Of a DNA stretch of 64,000 nucleotides, positions 44,222 through 52,589 are shown one piece after another. The stretch comes from G965216905 sp965216905 (GTDB lineage Bacteria; Actinomycetota; Acidimicrobiia; Spongiisociales; ZC4RG35). Where the stretch lies: assembly GCA_965216905.1 (NCBI GenBank), contig OZ244213.1:2976001-3040000 (forward strand), given 5' to 3'. A program made the position numbers and the translations under genes. Each line of letters opens with the position of its first letter. The first letter of the stretch is position 1. The notes beneath the pieces are model-generated. The model made no database searches. It was not told where the DNA came from and was given only the letters and a program-made list of their open reading frames with translations.

Positions 44222-44950
44222 ATGGAGTTACGGGTTCTGCTTGCGCCGTTGCTCGCGGTGATGGCCCTCAATCTCTACGCCGTGCTGCTCGTTTGGGGCC
44301 GGGCTCGCCGATACGGCGTCCAGCTGTACCGGCCCATGCTGGTCAACGTGGTCATGTCGCTGGCTCCGATCGTGGTGGCGATCGTCGGTATCGCAGTCAG
44401 TCTGGCGATCACTTCGCTTCCCGGGATCAACCCCCTGATCTTCCTCGTCATCCTGGCGCTCGGTTTCTCCATCTGGGTTCTCGTCTTCCCGAACTCCAGC
44501 TACCTCATCACCGAACTCAATTTCTCCCATCGCCGGCCCGACGACCCCGTACCGCTCTGGTATGACATCGTTCTCACGCTCACGCTTGCCGTATCGGGTA
44601 TCGCCAACGGCATCGTCGGTCTGGGACTCATGCACTTCTTCTCGATCGTCATCGTGGATGCGAATCACACCGAGCCCTACCCGCCGACCTGGTCGTGGGC
44701 GTTCGTGATGGCCGTGATCGTGCTGTCGACGGTGGGCGTCTACCTCGGCCGGTACGTGCGGGTCAACAGTTGGGACGTCAAGCACCCGATCTCGTTCATC
44801 AGACGGCTGGGTCGTCACTTCGCCGCCGGCGCAACCGCTCGCGATCTCGCGGGGTTCGTCGTCGCTCACTCGGTCTTCCTCGGCCTGGTCTACGCCGCGG
44901 TGTTCATGCCCGTCTTCAACGCCCTGATCTTCTCACTCCCGTCACGATGA
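44222..44950 (+). CDS. DUF1361 membrane protein
   Basis: 242 aa with about six membrane segments. GFSIWVLVFPNSSYLITELNF and LMHFFSIVIVD plus YLGRYVRVNSWDV are the family's conserved parts. The function of DUF1361 is unknown. GAGGAGAGAGG directly precedes the ATG at 44222. It starts 80 nt from the divergent LtrA gene. Confidence 0.85.
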   Translation: MELRVLLAPLLAVMALNLYAVLLVWGRARRYGVQLYRPMLVNVVMSLAPIVVAIVGIAVSLAITSLPGINPLIFLVILALGFSIWVLVFPNSSYLITELNFSHRRPDDPVPLWYDIVLTLTLAVSGIANGIVGLGLMHFFSIVIVDANHTEPYPPTWSWAFVMAVIVLSTVGVYLGRYVRVNSWDVKHPISFIRRLGRHFAAGATARDLAGFVVAHSVFLGLVYAAVFMPVFNALIFSLPSR

Positions 44951-44991
44951 CGACAGTCCGAGGAGTTGAATACCGAGCACGGAGCCCAGGT

Positions 44992-45828
44992 TCATACCCG
45001 GATGAGCAGAGAAGCGATGAACCCGTCGGAAGCGGTGCCGGTCACCGTTGCCAGCTGGTCCGTCCAGCCGTCTTCAAACACCCCATCCTCGGCGAGAGAC
45101 AGCCCTGAGAGGTATTCGGCACTACTGCCGTAGCGTTCGTCGGCATACACCACCTCGCAGTCCGCTCGCGGCAATGCCAGCTGAGAGGTCTTGATCGCCG
45201 AGGTGCCAGTCGTGGCGTCGTCGATGGACGAGTAGACCTCGAGGTGGGCATGCGGCCAGCGACCTCGGTAGCACCCGGGGACGATCGACGCGAACGTGAT
45301 CCTCCCTGCCTCGTCGGCGATCTGGACCCCGCGCAGATAATTCTCGTCTTCGATCTGATAGATGGAGTACCGGCCATCCGCGGTGCAGTGCCAGATGTAG
45401 ACAACGGCACCCGGGAGCGGCGTGCCGGTGGATGCGTCCACCACCGACAGGTTGAACGTGAGCGGCACGCCGTCCGCAATGCCCGACGCCAAGCCGATGC
45501 TGCGAGTGATGTCCGGCCGGACCACGCCATCGTCGTCCAGGATGTTGGGCCCGTTGGTGCCATCGGCCGGGAAGGGCCCCTCGGTCTCGTCCGGTATCTC
45601 TTCGCCAGGTGCGGCGGCGCTCCCTGGCGGCGAGGGCGTTTCACCCGTGGCGGCTGCGGAACTCGAGGGTGTCGAATCGCTGCCGACGCCGCATGCGGCG
45701 AGCAGCCCGGCGATGCTCACACCGCCCATCATCCGCAGCATGTCACGGCGACCCACCAGCACCGGGACATCTCGGTGCAAGCCACCGAAATCGTCATGCC
45801 CCTGCTCGTTCGGTTGGAAGCGCGTCAT
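44992..45828 (-). CDS. exported intradiol ring-cleavage dioxygenase-like lipoprotein
   Basis: 278 aa. Residues 26-46 hold a twin-arginine-like RRDMLRMMGG and lipobox LLAACG, so it is probably exported and lipid-anchored. A Ser/Pro/Gly linker follows. The catalytic domain resembles the beta subunit of protocatechuate 3,4-dioxygenase: YIWHCTADGRYS and SIVPGCYRGRWPHAHLEVY with the Tyr-(His-x-His) iron ligands. Such extracytoplasmic dioxygenases occur in actinobacteria and act on aromatic or unknown substrates. No other aromatic-degradation gene is adjacent. Confidence 0.85.
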   Translation of the reverse strand: MTRFQPNEQGHDDFGGLHRDVPVLVGRRDMLRMMGGVSIAGLLAACGVGSDSTPSSSAAATGETPSPPGSAAAPGEEIPDETEGPFPADGTNGPNILDDDGVVRPDITRSIGLASGIADGVPLTFNLSVVDASTGTPLPGAVVYIWHCTADGRYSIYQIEDENYLRGVQIADEAGRITFASIVPGCYRGRWPHAHLEVYSSIDDATTGTSAIKTSQLALPRADCEVVYADERYGSSAEYLSGLSLAEDGVFEDGWTDQLATVTGTASDGFIASLLIRV

Positions 45829-46183
45829 GTCCGGCGCCCAAGTTAGCGAGGAACCGAATGGCGAACCACACGCTGCCGTCAGCGCCTTCGGGAGACACGG
45901 TTTTCAGCGCCGAGGTGGTCATCCTGGTCGGCGCAGGCCAGGTGCAGCGGGCACGGAAGAGAAGAGTGTCGGCCGGCTCCCGACGTCGCGGCGCTCGAGA
46001 ACGTCGGGTTCGTCCAGCAGATCTCCACTCGTCGCTTCTCCGAAGGCAACACCACCCCCTGAGGCGGCGCGTGGAAATCTCTGGACGTGTGTCCGCTCAT
46101 CAACCAGTGGACGTCGGCCGCTTCCGGATTCCGCAGTTCCCCTCCCGACCCACAGCCCCCGAGAGGAACTCCTCGTTGGCGGC
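45829..46183. other. 355-nt intergenic region with possible gene remnant
   Basis: No intact gene. A plus-strand frame ending in a TGA at 46060-46062 reads DVAALENVGFVQQISTRRFSEGNTTP, protein-like enough to be the end of a lost gene; there is no start or family match. GC content falls toward the promoter of the following CPBP gene. Confidence 0.35.
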
Positions 46184-46212
46184 TTGACGACTGTGATTTA
46201 GAAGGCTATACA
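46184..46212 (+). promoter_or_regulatory. sigma-70-type leaderless promoter
   Basis: TTGACG (46184-46189), 17-nt spacer, TATACA (46207-46212), then 7 nt to the ATG at 46220. A GTTAAC palindrome (46213-46218) overlaps the start site and may be a MarR-type operator for the regulator encoded downstream. Confidence 0.75.
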
Positions 46213-46219
46213 GTTAACA

Positions 46220-46990
46220 ATGATAAACCATAGAGACGATATGCGTAAGTGGACTCCCTACGTCGGGGCGACCTTCGGACTCTCGTTTGCGTTGGGCTTC
46301 GGAAGCATTCATCTCCTCCCGGAGGAGATGAAGGAATGGGGTTTGTTCCTGATGGGGGTCGTGCCGGCTGCCGTAGCGATCCTGATGATTCGGCGCCAGG
46401 GCGGAGGGATGAGAGATCTCGGGTTCACGAGCCCGAGGTGGCGAGCTCTCGGGGGCTCCGCGCTGATCCCTATGGCGTATCTCTCGGTGATCCTCGCCGT
46501 GTTGGTGATGAACGGCGCGCATTCTTACCCGGCTGGCCCACCAACGGGCCTGGTCGGCCTGGCGCTGGCGACTGGCGTCATCCTCGTCGGACCGATCCTC
46601 GGTGAGGAGGTAGGTTGGAGAGGCTTTCTCGAAGCGAGGTTGGTGGAGCGTTTCGGGCTGGATGCCGGCATCGTCGCTCTGGGACTCATCTGGGGTCTGT
46701 GGCACCTTCCCGTAGCGCTGAACAGCCATTCGCTGGTCGACACGCCGGTCTACGAAGCCCTCGTTCACTATCCGGTGTTTTGTGTCTTCCTTTCCTACAT
46801 CCTGGCCTACACCCGCCAGATGTCTGGCTCCATCTGGGGTCCGGCCGTCGCGCATGCCTTCAACAACGGGATCGCCGGGACGTTCATCCTCTCGGCGACT
46901 CGCGCCAGACCGCTCACCGAATCGGCGGTCACGCTCGGTGTGCTGGGTGTGTTCGCTGGACTGCTTCGGAGGCGTCTGAAGATGACGTAG
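46220..46990 (+). CDS. CPBP-family intramembrane metalloprotease
   Basis: 256 aa with about eight membrane segments. The CPBP/Abi signature is complete: ILGEEVGWRGFLEARL (EExxxR), IWGLWHLPVAL and VAHAFNNGIAG supplying glutamates and histidines for the metal. Family roles include prenyl-CAAX processing and bacteriocin self-immunity. Codon use here is a little less GC-rich than its neighbours. It is followed directly by a MarR gene (start uncertain), suggesting a regulated pair. Confidence 0.88.
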   Translation: MINHRDDMRKWTPYVGATFGLSFALGFGSIHLLPEEMKEWGLFLMGVVPAAVAILMIRRQGGGMRDLGFTSPRWRALGGSALIPMAYLSVILAVLVMNGAHSYPAGPPTGLVGLALATGVILVGPILGEEVGWRGFLEARLVERFGLDAGIVALGLIWGLWHLPVALNSHSLVDTPVYEALVHYPVFCVFLSYILAYTRQMSGSIWGPAVAHAFNNGIAGTFILSATRARPLTESAVTLGVLGVFAGLLRRRLKMT

Positions 46991-47028
46991 ATTGACCCCG
47001 TCGGAGGTCCATCATCAACAAGATCGAA

Positions 47029-47484
47029 TTGCTGCTTGCCGCGAACCAACTGAATGAGCTCATCGCCCTCGAGGTGAGCCGCTCCATCGACGACGAGGCC
47101 CTCTCGAGTCTTCCCGAGAGACAAGTGCGTTGTCTCATCTACCTGAAGAATGTGAGCGAAGCAACATCAGGAGGTGTCGCCTCGATGCTGGGCATCTCTC
47201 GAAGCTCGATGAGTCAGCTGCTGGCGACGATGGAGGCGGATGGGTTGGTGAAGCGGCGGGTGAACCCCGAGAATCGCAAGGAGATCCTCGTGTCCCTGGC
47301 GAAGGGTGGCCGGGCACTCGTCGACCGCTACGACCAGCAAACCAGGGTCGCATTGGAGCGCTACTTCGATGTTGTCACCCAAGAGGAAGCGCAACAGATC
47401 TACGAGGTGAACCGACGGGTGGTCGATGGGCTCGGTCGGTTCGGCCACCCGCCGGTCGATCCCCGCCGATCGGCCGGAAGCTAG
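47029..47484 (+). CDS. MarR-family regulator, start codon uncertain
   Basis: 151 aa from the TTG at 47029. VRCLIYLKNVSEATSGGVASMLGISRSSMSQLLATMEADGLVKRRVNPENRKEILVSLAKGG is a MarR winged helix. In frame between the TGA at 46993-46995 and this TTG there is no ATG or GTG. A GGAGG ribosome-binding site (47003-47007) points to ATC codons at 47011 or 47014, so an ATC start cannot be excluded; the residues read IINKIELLLAANQ. It follows the CPBP gene by a few tens of bases and probably represses it through the GTTAAC site. Confidence 0.78.
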   Translation: MLLAANQLNELIALEVSRSIDDEALSSLPERQVRCLIYLKNVSEATSGGVASMLGISRSSMSQLLATMEADGLVKRRVNPENRKEILVSLAKGGRALVDRYDQQTRVALERYFDVVTQEEAQQIYEVNRRVVDGLGRFGHPPVDPRRSAGS

Positions 47485-47601
47485 CGGTCTTCGACGATTC
47501 CGCGAATCAGCCAGCGGAGACTGGTCTCGAGTGCCGGCGACGGGTCGTTGGCGGCGATCGAGACCGTTCGAAGCCGGATTCGGTTGCTCTTGGTCGACTA
47601 C

Positions 47602-47618
47602 ATACGTACGATACGTAC
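47602..47618 (+). promoter_or_regulatory. leaderless promoter with duplicated ATACGTAC operator
   Basis: Two ATACGTAC octamers (47602-47609 and 47611-47618) separated by one G abut the ATG at 47619. TACGAT (47607-47612) within them is a plausible -10, 6 nt upstream. Direct-repeat operators of this type are expected for a toxin-antitoxin complex that represses itself. Confidence 0.65.
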
Positions 47619-47849
47619 ATGCCAAACAAGACCATCAGCGTGCCCGACGATGTGCTGCCGATCATCGAGAGCCTGCAGATGCCGTTCTCGAGGTGGGTGA
47701 CCGAGCAACTGCGCCGCCACGCCGCAGTCGCAAACATGTCGTTCGCGGAGCAGGTGCTGGCAGACGCCGCCCTCGCCGGGAGTGTGCGGCCGACCCGCCG
47801 TGATGCGGGGGCGGTCGGTGAACGGATGGAGCGATCCGCGCCGTGGTGA
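47619..47849 (+). CDS. MazE-like antitoxin
   Basis: 76 aa. Its start MPNKTISVPDDVLPIIESLQMPFSRWVTEQLRRH is a ribbon-helix-helix-like DNA-binding segment. The rest is a charged, low-complexity tail (RPTRRDAGAVGERMERSAPW), the part that would wrap the toxin. It overlaps the toxin gene by 7 nt. The ATG directly follows duplicated ATACGTAC boxes. Confidence 0.75.
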   Translation: MPNKTISVPDDVLPIIESLQMPFSRWVTEQLRRHAAVANMSFAEQVLADAALAGSVRPTRRDAGAVGERMERSAPW

Positions 47850-48160
47850 CTCGCGGAGGGGTGCACTGGATCGAGCTCGACAAGCGTCGGCCATGTGTCG
47901 TGGTGTCGGCTGCCGACGTGCTGGAAGTCGATGTCTGGCAGACCCATGTCGTCCCCCTGACTTCGAACCTCGATCGAGACGGTCTGGCAGGCAACGTCCG
48001 GTTGGAAGCTTCCGCGACCGGTCTGCCCAGGCCCTCGGTGGCGGTGCCACTGGGCGTGGAGCTGGTTGATCGTGCGTGGCTGGGCGAGCGAGTCGGACAG
48101 CTGCCGGCCGCGCTCATGGACGCTCTCGACGGGGGGCTTCGAGCAGTCTTGGGTCTGTGA
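47843..48160 (+). CDS. mazF: MazF/PemK-type endoribonuclease toxin
   Basis: 105 aa. RGGVHWIELDKRRPCVVVSAADVL and TSNLDRDGLAGNVRLEASATGLPRPSVAVPLGVELVDRAWLGERVGQL fit the MazF fold: R at the start, PCVVVS strand, T-S-N loop and the final LDRxWL-like helix. MazF cuts mRNA at short sequences when free of its antitoxin. GTG start at 47843 inside the antitoxin gene, a usual overlap for such modules. Confidence 0.85.
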   Translation: MVTRGGVHWIELDKRRPCVVVSAADVLEVDVWQTHVVPLTSNLDRDGLAGNVRLEASATGLPRPSVAVPLGVELVDRAWLGERVGQLPAALMDALDGGLRAVLGL

Positions 48161-48238
48161 CGATCGGGAACGGCGGGGGAGTGGAGGCGACGGTTGGCGG
48201 CCCGTCCCGGGCCATCGAGCCAGCCCTATCCTTGGAGA

Positions 48239-49219
48239 ATGGAGACAGTCGTCGACCGTCTTCGCTCGTGGGACGATGCTGCAGTGCGATATCAGGTACG
48301 GCTCGTGTTGGACGGGACTGAGCCGGATACCGACGAGATGCATGCCCTGGCCGACCTGGTCCGCACCAGTCCAGACTGCCGGGCGGTGATCGATGGCAGT
48401 TTTGTGGATCCGCGCTCCGCCTACCGCAAGTGACAGGGCGCCCACTGGGCCCTCGTGCAGCTGGCCGAGCGGGGGCATCCTGGTGGAGACCCAAGCCTCA
48501 GAGAGGTCCAGGAACTCGTGTTCGCGTGGATTGTGTCGCCGGCCTTTCTGAAGCCGAACTGGACCCGGTATGTCGAGGGACAACCCGACCGGGTACGGCG
48601 TTGCGCCTCGATGGAGGGCAACGTGCTTTGGGCCAGCCTGCAACTGGGCCTGATGGATGAGCGGCTGCAGGTGCTTGCGGACCGGCTCGGCAGATTGCAG
48701 TGGCCGGATGGGGGCTGGAACTGCGACGTCCGCCCTCAGGCGCAACAGTCATCGTCCGTGGAGACGGTGCTGGGCTTGCGAGGGCTGGCGGCGTGGGTGC
48801 AGGCGACCGACGACGAGACCGCGGCACGGACGCTGGCACGCGGTGTCGAGCTTCTGATGGAGCACCACCTGCTCTATCACCGCGGTGGCGCCCTGATCGT
48901 GCCGAATTGGGGCCCTCGACCGGACAGGATCGGATTCCCGATCCGCTTCTTCGACGTTCTGGTTGTCCTGGAGCTGATGGCCGATGTGGGGCGCCTCGAC
49001 GATCCGCGCTGTGATCGCGCCCTCGACCTGCTCGGCTCCAAACGCACCGCAGACGGAGGATTCCCAATGGAGGTGAGACGGGCTCGGACCGCAACCGAGA
49101 TCTGCAGCAATTGCAGCTTCGCCCAATGGGGACCGGGTGGGAAGACCCGCCTCAACCCCTGGGTGACGATCCGCGCCCTTCATGTGCTCCGAGCCGCCGA
49201 CCGCCGAACCCAGCTCTGA
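48239..49219 (+). pseudogene. terpene-cyclase/prenyltransferase-like alpha-toroid protein with internal TGA
   Basis: The first part (ATG 48239) reads METVVDRLRSWDDAAVRYQVRLVL to AYRK and stops at TGA 48431-48433. The same frame continues with QGAHWALVQLAERGHPGGD, FAWIVSPAFL, RLQWPDGGWNCD and GGFPMEVRR. QWPDGGW is like the QW motifs of squalene-hopene-cyclase-like folds. Relatives have KWxGAHW here, so TGA replaces a Trp TGG. TATCCT lies 6 nt before the ATG. Either dead, a base error, or (unlikely) readthrough; no UGA-Trp recoding is seen elsewhere. Confidence 0.75.
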
Positions 49220-49286
49220 GCTCGGCGCGGTTCGGCGTTGTGACGGTGCTTCTCGAAGAAGCCGTTGCTCGTCTCTCAGGGTGACG

Positions 49287-49706
49287 CTATCGACGGTCGG
49301 TGATGGCGGCTTCGATCTCGTCGGCGATCCGCCTCCAATGAGATCGCATGCGTTCCCGCTCGTCGCGGTCGCTGAGTCGTTCGGTATGGAATCGGATGGT
49401 GCAACCGGTCTTGGCAGGCGTGAGAGCGATCTGAATCGTTGCGTGGTCGTCCCGGTTGGCCGGCTGCCAGGTGAGCCTGACGCGGTCGTGCGGGCGAAGG
49501 CTTCGGATCTCGCCCCGAACGTTCTCGGCGGTGCGGTACTGCTGGCCGACTTCGAGTGGCGTTGCGATGCCTTCGCCGAGCCAGGTCGTGAGTCCCTCTG
49601 ACGAGATCAAGTAGTCCCACACATCGTCGAAATCGGCTTGGACCGTTCGCGCGACACCAATCTGCCATCCGGCGTCTTTGGTCTCGCCGACCGGTTGCTC
49701 GGTCAT
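49287..49706 (-). CDS. SRPBCC (AHSA1-like) START-fold protein
   Basis: 139 aa. WQIGVARTVQADFDDVWDYLISSEGLTTWLGEG is the standard beginning of AHSA1/SRPBCC proteins, with IRSLRPHDRVRLTWQPAN and SHWRRIADEIEAAI at the end. This fold binds hydrophobic ligands; the ligand is unknown. The ATG at 49706 is chosen over one upstream that overlaps the CGNR gene. It follows that gene by 17 nt, likely one operon. Confidence 0.85.
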   Translation of the reverse strand: MTEQPVGETKDAGWQIGVARTVQADFDDVWDYLISSEGLTTWLGEGIATPLEVGQQYRTAENVRGEIRSLRPHDRVRLTWQPANRDDHATIQIALTPAKTGCTIRFHTERLSDRDERERMRSHWRRIADEIEAAITDRR

Positions 49707-49723
49707 GTCGCTCGCCCCACCGG

Positions 49724-50296
49724 TCACCCCACCGACCGTCCGGCGCGTCGCTTCTTCTGGCGATCACCGCACCAGTCCATCGAGCACCATCGCCGTCGAC
49801 CGGGGCGTGAGGTGTCGACGAGCAGCAGCCAGCAGTCGTCTGCATCACACACCCGGATCCGCTCCCGCAACGGGGACGCGAACAAGTCGATCGCATCACG
49901 GGCCAGGCTGGAACAGGCTTCCCGAGCCGTGCCCGGCAACATGGCTAGTTCTGCGTCCGATGTGAGCATGGTGCGAAGTGGCGGGTTCACCGCGGCGGCG
50001 TTGAGTGCGTCAAGCGCTTTCGAGGGAGGGGTACTCGTCGCGTCTTCGGCAAGCAGGCGGGCGATCGCGGCGATCGCCGCCCGGAGTTCCAAGACGGCCC
50101 CCATGTCAGCGGCGATGGTGCGAGGTGGTTCGCACCCGAGGACGATACCGAGGTAGCGGGCTGCGTCGTTGGGAGTTCCGAGGACCTCCCAACGAGCGAA
50201 TGTGCCCTCGCCGCCGGTATGGGTGAAATCGAGGCTCGCTCGACCCGTCTGGAAGCGCCGTCGCTCGGCGGCGTCAAGACCGTCTCGCGTTTCCAT
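49724..50296 (-). CDS. CGNR zinc-finger / ABATE-domain protein
   Basis: 190 aa. The C-terminal zinc finger reads CDADDCWLLLVDTSRPGRRRWCSMDWCGDRQKKRR, the CGNR type with Asp replacing Asn (CGDR). The N-terminal 140 residues fit the stress-induced ABATE-like domain found with it. Such proteins are probable DNA-binding regulators in actinobacteria. TATACT lies 7 nt before the ATG and overlaps the divergent RidA promoter. In an apparent operon with the SRPBCC gene. Confidence 0.85.
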   Translation of the reverse strand: METRDGLDAAERRRFQTGRASLDFTHTGGEGTFARWEVLGTPNDAARYLGIVLGCEPPRTIAADMGAVLELRAAIAAIARLLAEDATSTPPSKALDALNAAAVNPPLRTMLTSDAELAMLPGTAREACSSLARDAIDLFASPLRERIRVCDADDCWLLLVDTSRPGRRRWCSMDWCGDRQKKRRAGRSVG

Positions 50297-50303
50297 GAGC
50301 ACT

Positions 50304-50311
50304 AGTATAAG
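50304..50311. promoter_or_regulatory. overlapping divergent -10 elements
   Basis: On the minus strand TATACT (50304-50309) lies 7 nt before the CGNR ATG; on the plus strand TATAAG (50306-50311) lies 7 nt before the RidA ATG. The two share the four bases TATA and only 22 nt separate the start codons. Confidence 0.6.
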
Positions 50312-50318
50312 TGGTGCC

Positions 50319-50720
50319 ATGTCGATCTTGAAGCACCACAATCCGGACGGACTGCACCGTCATCCCGCGTTTTCCCAGGCGGTGGAGATCCCTGCAGGGG
50401 CACGGCTCATCTTGGTCGGCGGTCAGAATGGCATCGACGAATCGGGACACGTGGTCGCCGACGATGTCGCCGGGCAGACCCGACGAGCACTGGAGAACGT
50501 CCAGACCGCCGTCGAAGCGGCCGGAGGAACGATCACCGACATCGCGCGATGGCGAGTACTCCTCACCGACCCTGTCGCAGTGCCCGCCGGCTTCGCTGTG
50601 TTCGACGACTTCTGGGACGCAGCTTCCGCGCCGCCCGCCATCACCGTCGAAATCGTTGCAGGTCTGGCAAACCCCGAGTTTCTCGTCGAGATCGAGGCCA
50701 CCGCCGCATTGGGCGAGTAG
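50319..50720 (+). CDS. RidA/YjgF-family protein
   Basis: 133 aa. FSQAVEIPAGARLILVGGQNGIDESGHVVADDVAGQTRRALENVQTAVEAAGG and VEIVAGLANPEFLVEIEATAAL fit the trimeric RidA fold, whose archetype hydrolyses 2-aminoacrylate imines. The catalytic Arg (usually R105 in xxxRxxV) is not clearly matched: the strand reads ANPEFLVEIEA. So a RidA-like rather than a proven imine deaminase. Divergent from the CGNR gene over an overlapping promoter. Confidence 0.82.
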   Translation: MSILKHHNPDGLHRHPAFSQAVEIPAGARLILVGGQNGIDESGHVVADDVAGQTRRALENVQTAVEAAGGTITDIARWRVLLTDPVAVPAGFAVFDDFWDAASAPPAITVEIVAGLANPEFLVEIEATAALGE

Positions 50721-50944
50721 ACAGGCAACGACGTTCGGTCGTCATGGATGAGTAGCTCCACCGCACGGACGGCCAGACGTGGATGGCGCGGAACCAGTTG
50801 GCGTAGGCGGAGCCGGTTCCGACCACGGCGAGCCGGGCGAACCCGGCGATGTTGGTGGTGGTAGGTGTTCGCGAGCGGGTCTCCGGTGCGTCGGCGGCGG
50901 TACGAGCGTCTTCGACACCGCGGAGTCGGCCGTGGGCGTCACTG

Positions 50945-51525
50945 CTGTTCGGGGAGCGATGAGGCGAGCCATTGGTGGAGGATGGGATTGAGAGGTGGCC
51001 GGCGCCGTCGATGATCTCCAGGGTGGCGTCGGGAGTCAGTGATGCCAACCGGTGAGCCCGGTCGATGGGTATCCACTCGTCGGCGGTGCGCCACACGATG
51101 AGCGTCGGAACGCTGATGTCTTGATAGTAGGTTTCGGCGTCGGCGGTGAACTGTTCGTCGGCCTGGGCGATCTGGCGCACCGTCGACGTCCAAGCCCATG
51201 GGCCGCCCGAGATCCAGCCAACGCAGAGCGGGTACGGCCCGGCCCGATGTGTGGTGCGGCCGATGGCGCTATGCCGGAACGTGTGAAGCAGGCGGCCCGC
51301 CAGCTTGGCCGAGCTGGCTAGGACCCGGGTCCGTCCGGCGTTGCTCACATTGACCGGCCCCCGCTCGAGTGGGGATCGGCAAGCAGATGCTCGATCGACT
51401 CGCCGGACAACAGAGGCCAGGCCTCTCGGATGAAGACAGGCTGGACTCGCGCCCAGTCGGTGAGCGTGAGGTGCTACCGACCAGCGGGTTGAACCGGACA
51501 GGGTTGTCAGCGGCAGAGAATGGTT
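50945..51525 (-). pseudogene. decayed alpha/beta-hydrolase remnant
   Basis: Pieces of one hydrolase lie in successive frames on the minus strand: DNPVRFNPLVGS (near 51500), then LTDWARVQPVFIREAWPLLSGESIEHLLADP (near 51465-51370), then after a frame change VNVSNAGRTRVLASSAKLAGRLLHTFRHSAIG and DISVPTLIVWRTADEWIPI, DATLEIIDGAGHLS (51370-50990). The last is the typical Asp/His end of the fold; the Ser elbow was not found. At least two frameshifts break it. Coordinates are approximate. The remaining DNA at 50721-50944 and 51526-51724 shows no gene I can support. Confidence 0.65.
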
Positions 51526-51724
51526 CGCAGTCGCGGGGTGTCCGGCGGCCAACGGTCACGGCAGCGAGTTGGACGAGTGGTCGGCGGCGCACGACGTGCG
51601 CTGGTGGACCGAGGCCGGCGGAGGTGAGATCGGACAGGCGCCTATCGCGTATGGCACCCTTGGGGGCAAGGATAGCTTTACATAACGTAGATTATGGGCG
51701 TATCGGGTGCGTCCGGCGTGGGCT

Positions 51725-51997
51725 TCAGAGCAATCCGTGAGCGGACAGCTTCGACGACAACTCATCGTCGGACGGTTCGGCCAAGTGGGTTCCGTCTGGG
51801 AAGACGATGGTCGGGATGATCCGCCTTCCATCGTTCCGTTCGAGGACCGCTGCGGTTGCGTCGGGTTCGGACTCGAGGTCGACCCAGCGATATGAGACGT
51901 TCCGGTCGTCCAGCAACCGCTTGGAGCGCCGACAGTCGCCACACCACTGGGCACCGTAGACGGTCAGGTCGGGTGTATTGCTCTTCACGACCGGCAT
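51725..51997 (-). CDS. mycoredoxin/glutaredoxin-like protein
   Basis: 90 aa. VYGAQWCGDCRRSKRLLDDRNVSYRWVDLE gives the thioredoxin-fold start with active-site CGDC; RIIPTIVFPDGTHLAEPSD holds the cis-Pro and the C-terminal DG motif. Actinobacterial mycoredoxin-like proteins reduce mycothiol-mixed disulfides; the CGDC variant is common. The ATG at 51997 removes an unrelated upstream extension. Situated between the decayed hydrolase and a zinc-ribbon gene. Confidence 0.88.
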   Translation of the reverse strand: MPVVKSNTPDLTVYGAQWCGDCRRSKRLLDDRNVSYRWVDLESEPDATAAVLERNDGRRIIPTIVFPDGTHLAEPSDDELSSKLSAHGLL

Positions 51998-52111
51998 GCA
52001 ACCACAAGCGCGTGCCAACCTACGTATCGAACCCCCGGACCCACCCATTTGTGGCTCCCCCGGGGTCGTCGCATATTCCATCACTGTGACGGGAACGAGC
52101 ACCATTTTGCT

Positions 52112-52480
52112 TCACTGATCCGGCCCCAGCGCCCTCGGTTCGAAGGAGATCGAGCGGACGTCGCCGACGGCGTCGATGAGGTGGCTGAGAGCGGCCCGGA
52201 CCTCCGTCGGTCGGTCCGATTCCTCCAGATCGGCCTCGACGTCGTCGAGTGCACTCTCGATGCGATACAGCAGATCACGGATCGCCTCGAAGGACGATCG
52301 ATCGATCAAGACATCTCGGCGCCCGAGCCCATACCCGGCCGCTGCCTTGCGCGCTTCGTACGCCCGCTGGCGGTGAGATGGCCGACAGTACGTCGGCGGA
52401 CGACCGGGCCCTGACGGAACTCGGAACTCCGCCCCACACCATTGGCACCGTCGTTCATCTGCCCGACTCTGAAACGTCAC
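52112..52480 (-). CDS. small zinc-ribbon protein
   Basis: 122 aa. RCQWCGAEFRVPSGPGRPPTYCRPSHRQRAYEARK is a compact zinc ribbon (CxxC...C, with Ser-His replacing one common Cys), frequent in actinobacterial proteins of unknown function. The C-terminus is helical and acidic (LLYRIESALDDVEADLEES). The GTG at 52480 is chosen because the ribbon begins at once; TATAGT lies 9 nt before it (52490-52495). Confidence 0.72.
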   Translation of the reverse strand: MTFQSRADERRCQWCGAEFRVPSGPGRPPTYCRPSHRQRAYEARKAAAGYGLGRRDVLIDRSSFEAIRDLLYRIESALDDVEADLEESDRPTEVRAALSHLIDAVGDVRSISFEPRALGPDQ

Positions 52481-52589
52481 AGTGACGGAACTATAGCCGT
52501 GCTGCCGACCCTCGTGTAAGCGCTTCCGGTGGACGTCAGGTGAACTCCATGTGCACAATGGGTGTCCCCGGCCACACAGGAGAGTCACC

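Noticed and set aside
48239..49219. UGA decoded as Trp in this organism
   Set aside because: Many genes here end at TGA (e.g. 357, 9685-type stops and ATGA overlaps), so UGA is a normal stop.
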